From the NCBI GenBank assembly GCA_964017125.1, contig OZ024909.1, positions 76,901,728-76,965,727 of the forward strand: a DNA stretch of 64,000 nt, in the 5' to 3' direction. A model generated the notes under the pieces. It ran no database searches. It saw only the letters and a list, made by a program, of their open reading frames with translations, and was not told where the DNA came from. Positions 61,901 through 64,000 of this stretch are shown here, piece after piece (position 1 is the stretch's first letter; every line of letters begins with the position of its first letter). A program made the position numbers and the translations under genes. Source of the stretch: Flabesymbios commensalis (taxonomy: Eukaryota > Annelida > Polychaeta > Terebellida > Flabelligeridae).

Positions 61901-63550
61901 TCGGTAGGAAATCTTTTTTTTTATTATACTTGGCACCAAATTCACTTTCATGCATGTCTTATCTGTACATTATGTAATGATTTTTTTATTTTTTTTGACT
62001 TTTTTTGACCACCCCTCTCCTTTACTTAAGGTTTTTTACAGTTACCTTGATTACAGTCAGTAACTCATCCCTTAACCATGCAAACTTATGGTTTTCCTAA
62101 AAAAAAAAAAAAATTCAATAAAATAAATTTGGGTCGCACATGTTTTGATAGGGTCGGTTGGAAATCGGAAACAAACAATATTTTTTCTTTAAGCCTGACA
62201 TCAGATTCTCACGTATAAAGACGGTCCCTGTGCCGAAAGGTTTAAACAAATAGTTTGATTAATAATTTAGGAGATGCTCCCAATTGCGAGTTGGTAAACC
62301 AAAATGAGTGTGTAATTAAAAACACTAGCTCTCACCATTTGCATTGATTGATCTATGTTTGTGAATATTAGTTCATCTGTGAGGACTGTGTTTTGTCCGA
62401 GCGGAGAAGGTGGCACGGCGAGAGTCTGACTGTATGAAGAACCAGCAACTGCCTGTAACTGAAGAGGGATGTGAAATAAAAAATATGTAAAAGAAACAAG
62501 AGAATATCCAACGTTCCAATATGCAAAACGGTGCTTCGAGAAATTAAATAGAGAAACTGTACCTCTCAACAATTGTCATATTAACCCTTATCCTGCTAAG
62601 TTAATTTTATTTTTATTTTCAACCACTTGAGGTTTTGTCTCGCTACCGCGATCCACAACCTAAAGTGGTTGAAAGTTAATCATATTTGTTTAAATTAGGA
62701 CAAAAAATTTACAAATGTCAATGCTTAACACTCACTTCATTCCCAATAACAGTGATTTACCCGCTAATAAAACGGATTAAAGATGGCTATTGTCATGATC
62801 AGCAGGCAAAGGCTTAAGTTACACTTCACTTTTTAAATTACCTGTTTATTGCTCAGTAAGCCTTGCGTAGTGTAGACGCTGACGGGCGCCTGTTGAGGTT
62901 CAGCCCTCGTTAGCGTCTGATTCGAAGCGGGTGAGCAGCGTGACTGCTTATGGGCCACAAAGGATGGTAGTGAATTAAACTGCTTCTTACATTTACCACA
63001 CTGGAACACATCTTCTTCCTCGACTGGTAAAACACAAAATATTAAGTCTTACAAAGCTAAAATAATTGTGTATAAACTATGGGGACCAAAGGTTTTTTTC
63101 AATTTGAAATCAGCATAAATGTTGACATTTAGTTAGCTCTTTCTGCTTCATATGAATAACTATGTCATGGGTCTGCAGCCATTTAAAAAAATCTTTAAGT
63201 GCGGGGATCGTTTTTAGACGTCAGAAACTGACGTCTAAAGATGCTCCCCGCACTGAAAGAATGATAAAACGTATAAATAAAGGCCCTGGGAGTTATTGAA
63301 AATGCCTAAACCGCGTGCACTTTGTGCATGATTAAGTGCCCCCAATGATATGCTTTGAATTCATACTATTAAGTCTATTATTAGTGAGAACTGTGATACC
63401 ATTTCACAGTGAAATATAAAGTATTTTAAATAAATTCCAGAATGAGAAAAAAGTAGGACTAATCTATACCTTGAGCGGATTCTGCCACACTTTGTGATTC
63501 AAGCAGCGTTTGTACGGCCAGGGCCGTCTGGTTGTCCATACTCGCAACTC
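44961..63550 (-). CDS. ZNF341: ZNF341 orthologue, twelve coding exons
   Basis: Exons in transcript order: 63550-63470, 63023-62842, 62458-62336, 60684-60505, 57151-56962, 56099-55801, 54061-53906, 51151-51002, 50157-49958, 49287-49127, 47968-47768, 46999-44961. Every junction has AG/GT borders and phases agree throughout, giving about 1,316 codons from the ATG at 63539. Seen: MDNQT at the start, [17 protein letters not shown] with [42 protein letters not shown] and [13 protein letters not shown] all match human ZNF341 in order. Known: human ZNF341 is a nuclear activator of STAT3 and STAT1 transcription. The human protein has about eleven residues before its MDNQT, and an acceptor precedes the ATG here, so an upstream coding exon may lie right of the window. 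The C-terminal tail is several hundred residues longer than in human. Confidence 0.93.
47056..47257 (-). mobile_element. TTAA-family A MITE (ZNF341 intron 11)
   Basis: GATCCTGCTGATCACAACTA, then ATTGGGAATGACATC, a partly eroded hairpin, and the AGCAGGATAAGGG end before TTAA. The rest of intron 11 (47258-47767) is AT-rich with nothing recognised. Confidence 0.65.
47768..47968 (-). CDS. ZNF341: ZNF341 exon 11 (two and a half fingers)
   Basis: Acceptor TTTTTCCAG, donor ACAG|GTTGGT. It encodes [34 protein letters not shown] and the first half of an extended finger ([10 protein letters not shown]) completed in exon 12. Human has [20 protein letters not shown] across the same junction. Confidence 0.95.
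48309..48538 (+). mobile_element. TTAA-family A MITE (ZNF341 intron 10)
   Basis: TTAA at 48305-48308 and 48539-48542. TATCCTGCTAAGTTAA end, hairpin CTTGAAGTTGTG with CACAACTTCAAG, CCCAATAACAGTGATTTGGT, and a CAGCAGGCAAAGGG end. Confidence 0.8.
48671..49085 (+). mobile_element. MITE F (TTTGTTTCCGATTT ends), copy 1
   Basis: TTGTTTGTTTCCGATTTC at one end and CAAATCGGAAACAAACATAT at the other, with a long A-run/T-run palindrome (48758-48795) inside. An inverted copy lies at 61790-62206. Confidence 0.75.
49127..49287 (-). CDS. ZNF341: ZNF341 exon 10 (two fingers)
   Basis: Acceptor GTTTCAG, donor CTAG|GTGAGT, entry phase 2 and exit phase 1. It encodes [17 protein letters not shown] and [20 protein letters not shown], matching human CVKCVNKYSTPEALEHH and [20 protein letters not shown]. 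Confidence 0.94.
49484..49917. mobile_element. MITE G (GGGTCATNCCAT ends)
   Basis: GGGTCATTCCATGCCAAATC and GATATGGCATGACCC at the ends. The internal GTGCAGGTGGTA and TACCACCTGCACTAA also pair, so it is partly palindromic. Lies in ZNF341 intron 9. Confidence 0.65.
49958..50157 (-). CDS. ZNF341: ZNF341 exon 9 (two fingers)
   Basis: Acceptor TCTGCTCAG, donor CTAG|GTGAGT, exit phase 2. It encodes [19 protein letters not shown], a finger with four residues between its cysteines as in human CVVKSCAQTF, and [20 protein letters not shown]. Confidence 0.93.
50386..50602. mobile_element. TTAA-family C MITE, copy sharing its TTAA
   Basis: TTAA at 50382-50385 and 50603-50606. CCCTTACAG end, AATCTGACGTCTATAGACC palindrome, ATGAAGCAGAAAGAGCTAAC, and a GCGCTTTAAGGG end. 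Confidence 0.7.
50607..50770 (+). mobile_element. Second TTAA-family C MITE, abutting, truncated
   Basis: It begins CCCTTATGGTGCTGAAATAT directly after the TTAA that ends the previous element and runs to TGCGGGGATCAACTTTTGAT. Confidence 0.65.
50805..50912. mobile_element. Foldback element D (108 bp)
   Basis: CCCGGTAAACACAGAACATT with GCTTTTGTTTGCTGGG. TTTGTGCAATGTTGG pairs with CCGACATTGTACAAA, loop in CGTC-AAA-GACG. A second, partial palindrome follows at 50913-50990. Confidence 0.8.
51002..51151 (-). CDS. ZNF341: ZNF341 exon 8
   Basis: Acceptor TGTTCTAG, donor ACAG|GTAAGT, 50 codons, phase 0. It ends with the finger [20 protein letters not shown], matching human [20 protein letters not shown], preceded by a short lysine-rich linker. 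Confidence 0.93.
51671..52930. mobile_element. Non-autonomous hAT-like element, 1,260 bp, 5-bp TSD
   Basis: The ends CAGGGTTCTAACCAG and CTGGTTAGAACCCTG are inverted repeats. TAACC flanks both sides (51666-51670 and 52931-52935). No transposase frame was seen. A foldback element D (52712-52821) is nested inside. Lies in ZNF341 intron 7. Confidence 0.85.
52712..52821. mobile_element. Foldback element D, strongly divergent stem
   Basis: AACCAACAAACACGAATCGC pairs with GCGCCTCGTGTTTGCTGGG. The centre uses CAAATGATGTGTTACTGC and GTCGGTGCATCATCAGACA, unlike other copies. Confidence 0.65.
53354..53727 (+). mobile_element. TTAA-family C MITE with an internal insertion
   Basis: CTCTTACAACGCTGAAATAT start and CCCCGCACTGACAGGG end. 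About 130 bp of foreign AT-rich sequence lies after CATTTGAATCAGGGAG. Confidence 0.55.
53867..53905 (-). other. In-frame extension between two duplicated splice donors
   Basis: The sequence around the exon 7 donor, TATACAGGTAGATGAT, occurs twice 39 nt apart. Using the second donor would add [13 protein letters not shown] with no stop and the same phase. Either donor gives an intact ZNF341 frame. Confidence 0.6.
53906..54061 (-). CDS. ZNF341: ZNF341 exon 7 (acidic linker)
   Basis: Acceptor TGTGTAG, donor ACAG|GTAGAT, 52 codons, phase 0 both ends. It starts VWPQG (human VWPPG), then an acidic run [13 protein letters not shown]. The donor region is duplicated 39 nt downstream (53867), also in frame, so a longer exon adding 13 residues is possible. 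Confidence 0.88.
54330..54445. mobile_element. TTAA-family A hairpin remnant
   Basis: TTCACCCGCTGGAAGTTGTG pairs with ACACAACTTCAAGTGGGTG. Confidence 0.55.
54486..55789. mobile_element. Tc1/mariner-type non-autonomous element, TA target
   Basis: TACCGTATATCCCCGTGTAT at 54484 and its inverse, ending GCGGGGATATACGGTA at 55791. CTCGTATTATACAT recurs inside both ends. TA flanks both sides. Its right end stands 9 nt from the ZNF341 exon 6 donor. A foldback element (54701-54809) and a GCAGATACTGCC palindrome are inside; no transposase was seen. Confidence 0.8.
54701..54809. mobile_element. Foldback element D (109 bp), nested
   Basis: CCAGTGCTGGTACAATGTTG pairs with CAACACTGTACCAGCATTGG. Ends AGTAGCAAACAAGAGACG and GTGTCGTGTCTGCTGGG. 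Confidence 0.8.
55801..56099 (-). CDS. ZNF341: ZNF341 exon 6 (two core fingers)
   Basis: Acceptor ATCCATGCAG, donor AAG|GTAATA. After a linker with KTRRTRLGG (human KTRRAKGARG) it encodes two fingers joined by [22 protein letters not shown] and [20 protein letters not shown], nearly identical to human ZNF341. The exon ends exactly where the human protein continues HKVW. The end of a Tc1/mariner-like element lies about 9 nt inside the next intron. Confidence 0.95.
56255..56675. mobile_element. Two TTAA-family A MITE remnants (ZNF341 intron 5)
   Basis: Hairpin TTTCAGTGACTTGAAGTTG with CAACTTCAAGTGACTGAAA at 56268-56326. A second, decayed unit at 56470-56675 has TTATTGGGATTGAAATG and CGAGGAAAGGG. 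Confidence 0.55.
56962..57151 (-). CDS. ZNF341: ZNF341 exon 5
   Basis: Acceptor TTGATAG, donor GCTG|GTAACA, phase 1 exit. It encodes a Gln/Val/Thr-rich linker with no finger ([11 protein letters not shown] and [15 protein letters not shown]). Without splicing the frame runs on into MITE-like sequence. Supported by phase agreement on both sides. Confidence 0.8.
57195..57599. mobile_element. MITE H, 405 bp with 8-bp target duplication
   Basis: GGGTCCCCCGAAAC at the left and GTTTCGGGGGACCG at the right. CATAAAAC flanks both sides (57187-57194 and 57600-57607). Inside, GGCGAATAGTAA and a CAAATCGTGTTTTATTGTC block occur twice each, so it looks like a dimer. The 8-bp duplication suggests hAT-type mobilisation. 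Lies in ZNF341 intron 4. Confidence 0.8.
57492..58233. repeat. Recent 371-bp tandem duplication
   Basis: 57492-57862 and 57863-58233 are nearly identical (about one difference seen). The unit starts in MITE H and ends with the first 30 bp of the hAT-like element at 58204, so the duplication is younger than both. Confidence 0.9.
58204..59519. mobile_element. Non-autonomous hAT-like element, 1,316 bp, 5-bp TSD
   Basis: CAGGGTTCGTAATAAGG and its inverse TATTACGAACCCTG at the ends, with TAGAT on both sides (58199-58203 and 59520-59524). Subterminal GGTTGTCCG and CGGACAACC motifs occur repeatedly in both orientations at both ends, as expected for transposase sites. The 120-codon frame inside (58943) shows no known domain. 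Confidence 0.85.
59525..60500 (-). other. Rest of ZNF341 intron 4, no gene seen
   Basis: AT-rich. It includes ACCGTATTTGTAATCAAGGC (59754) and an AATAAACGCCCA / GGACGTTTATT pair that may be an old Tc1-like MITE, and a GC-richer patch with CAGTCACACTGACC (60070). Confidence 0.4.
60505..60684 (-). CDS. ZNF341: ZNF341 exon 4
   Basis: Acceptor TGTTGACAG, donor CCAG|GTAGGC, exactly 60 codons in phase 0. Low-complexity Ser/Thr/Pro-rich linker ([15 protein letters not shown]). Human ZNF341 has a proline-rich linker at this position, but the sequence is not alignable; identity rests on frame and position. Confidence 0.78.
60706..60875 (+). mobile_element. TTAA-family C MITE, shortened
   Basis: CTTACAATGCTGAAATATTT start, CTGAATACCTATGGTATGGG, and a CCTACGCTGAAAGGG end before TTAA, which it shares with the next element. 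Confidence 0.55.
60880..61114 (+). mobile_element. TTAA-family B MITE, copy 3
   Basis: TTAA at 60876-60879 and 61115-61118. CCCTTTCAAGCCTGAG start, hairpin GCGAATTGCTGTCGCAATTC, and a GGCTTAAAGGG end. Confidence 0.8.
61630..62245 (+). mobile_element. TTAA-family C MITE split by MITE F
   Basis: The family C left part runs to CATACGTAAGAATCTGAGGC. MITE F (61790-62206) interrupts it. The right part resumes CTGACATCAGATTCTCACGT and ends TGTGCCGAAAGG. Confidence 0.65.
61790..62206 (-). mobile_element. MITE F, copy 2 (inverted)
   Basis: TATATGTTTGTTTCCGATTT and GGAAATCGGAAACAAACAAT at the ends. It contains the same CTTCAATCAATCGGTAGG and TAGGGTCGGTTGG blocks as copy 1, in reverse order. Confidence 0.75.
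62336..62458 (-). CDS. ZNF341: ZNF341 exon 3
   Basis: Acceptor CCTCTTCAG, donor ATG|GTGAGA, 41 codons. VPPSPLGQ followed by NTVLTDEL and DQSMQM aligns with human VPPSPLIQ, NILVSDDVL and LDQPMP. This is a linker region without a finger. A second AG six bases on (TTACAG) could act as a tandem acceptor. Confidence 0.88.
62585..62813 (+). mobile_element. TTAA-family A MITE, complete
   Basis: 229 bp between TTAA (62581-62584) and TTAA (62814-62817). CCCTTATCCTGCTAAG start, hairpin TTCAACCACTTGAGGTTTTG with CACAACCTAAAGTGGTTGAA, CATTCCCAATAACAGTGATT, and a CAGCAGGCAAAGGC end. Terminal repeats and target fit piggyBac-type mobilisation. Confidence 0.85.
62842..63023 (-). CDS. ZNF341: ZNF341 exon 2 (first finger)
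   Basis: Acceptor TTACCAG, donor CAG|GTAATT. It encodes [20 protein letters not shown] followed by RC, the C2HC-type first finger of ZNF341 (human [20 protein letters not shown]), then a polar linker. Entry phase 1, exit phase 0. Confidence 0.92.
63046..63263 (+). mobile_element. TTAA-family C MITE (ZNF341 intron 1)
   Basis: TCTTACAAAGCTAAAATAAT start after TTAA (63042-63045), TCATATGAATAACTATGTCA, palindrome TTAGACGTCAG / CTGACGTCTAA, and a CCCCGCACTGAAAGAAT end. Confidence 0.65.
63470..63550 (-). CDS. ZNF341: ZNF341 exon 1 of window (N-terminus)
   Basis: Acceptor TTTTAG, donor CAAG|GTATAG. It encodes [17 protein letters not shown], matching human MDNQTVLAVQSLLDGQG. The ATG at 63539 may be the start, or an internal methionine if, as in human, another coding exon precedes it: three in-frame codons come before it in the same exon. 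Confidence 0.88.
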
Positions 63551-63779
63551 CTAAAACAAATTGACATACAGCTTTTTAAATCATAGTTTTTAAATCATGA
63601 ATGATAATTATTATTTCAGATTTGACCCATGCAAGAGACCAAATTTCCCTATGACCTACAAAGTCAGGTACCAGTATAAAAAAAATAGTGCAGTGCTTAA
63701 AAATAGGTTTGTTAGGTTTCGGATCAGTTGAAATTATCAGTAGGGAAGGAGGGAATGTCTGTTTGTTGAAGGCCTATTT

Positions 63780-64000
63780 AGTAAATTCGTACATCAAAAG
63801 GATGATGTGAGGATGGTGAGATGAATGAGATGACAATAGTCTGCCCTCCAGACACAGGATTCCAAATTCAAGCTCTGGCGGTCTGACGCCAAGCTCGCTA
63901 CCTCTCGATCATGGAGGCTCCCACAATATTGAATCTTTACAAGTGAGCAGGGAAGAAACATTTTGTTTCTTTGAAACTTGAAGGCCAGAGTTGGGTTCGA
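63780..64000 (-). mobile_element. Dimeric tRNA-derived SINE, running off the window
   Basis: The reverse complement reads GGTTCGA-type box B at the window edge, the spacer with CACTTGTAAAGATTCAATAT, the second tRNA-like module GATCGAGAGGTAGCGAGC, then the tail CATTCATCTCACCATCCTCA. Same order as 1957-2213. Confidence 0.65.

Noticed and set aside
63539-63550. Promoter or first exon of ZNF341 at the right edge
   Set aside because: An AG acceptor directly precedes the exon and the human protein has residues before MDNQT, so the transcription start probably lies beyond the window.

Overview
This is animal nuclear DNA, most likely from a marine invertebrate. Genes are split by long introns with standard GT-AG junctions, coding density is low, and the spacer is crowded with small palindromic transposons, a LINE, a Ty3/Gypsy element and tRNA-derived SINEs. 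There is one gene equivalent to the vertebrate pair ZNF423 and ZNF521, which points outside the vertebrates. A LINE with a 2A peptide and a PHD finger fits echinoderms, hemichordates, amphioxus or molluscs. I cannot name the species.

Two C2H2 zinc-finger genes face each other. On the + strand, the 3' part of a ZNF423/ZNF521 (Zfp423/OAZ/EHZF) orthologue runs from an acceptor at 8430 to a stop at 21890, in seven exons of about 1,445 codons; its 5' exons lie left of the window. Its fingers follow human ZNF423 almost one by one, then continue with about eight more fingers and an acidic tail past the point where the vertebrate proteins end. On the - strand, a nearly complete ZNF341 orthologue runs from 63550 down to a stop at 44961, in twelve coding exons whose phases all agree (about 1,316 codons from the first ATG seen). 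Its tail is much longer than the human one. Both encode nuclear DNA-binding proteins; nothing here shows that they work together.

Layout: 1-8429 is intron of the ZNF423/521-like gene, with tandem repeats, transposons and some GC-rich unique blocks that could be regulatory. 8430-21890 holds its exons, and intron 5 carries broken copies of the flanking exons. 21891 to about 22810 is its 3' UTR. About 22.8-44.9 kb lies between the genes and holds a decayed LINE, a 2A-bearing LINE (29275-32801), foldback elements and a broken Gypsy element (33566-41763) nested in an older repeat. 44.9-63.6 kb is ZNF341, its introns filled with MITEs. A dimeric tRNA SINE reaches the right edge.

The most striking non-genic signal is the number of palindromic repeats whose two arms match each other while their sequence changes from copy to copy. 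Other points of note are the 2A peptide in the LINE, a candidate stop-ending alternative exon in the ZNF423/521-like gene, and an in-frame pair of splice donors in ZNF341. All exon borders were read by eye from splice motifs, phase and remembered human protein sequences; no search was run.
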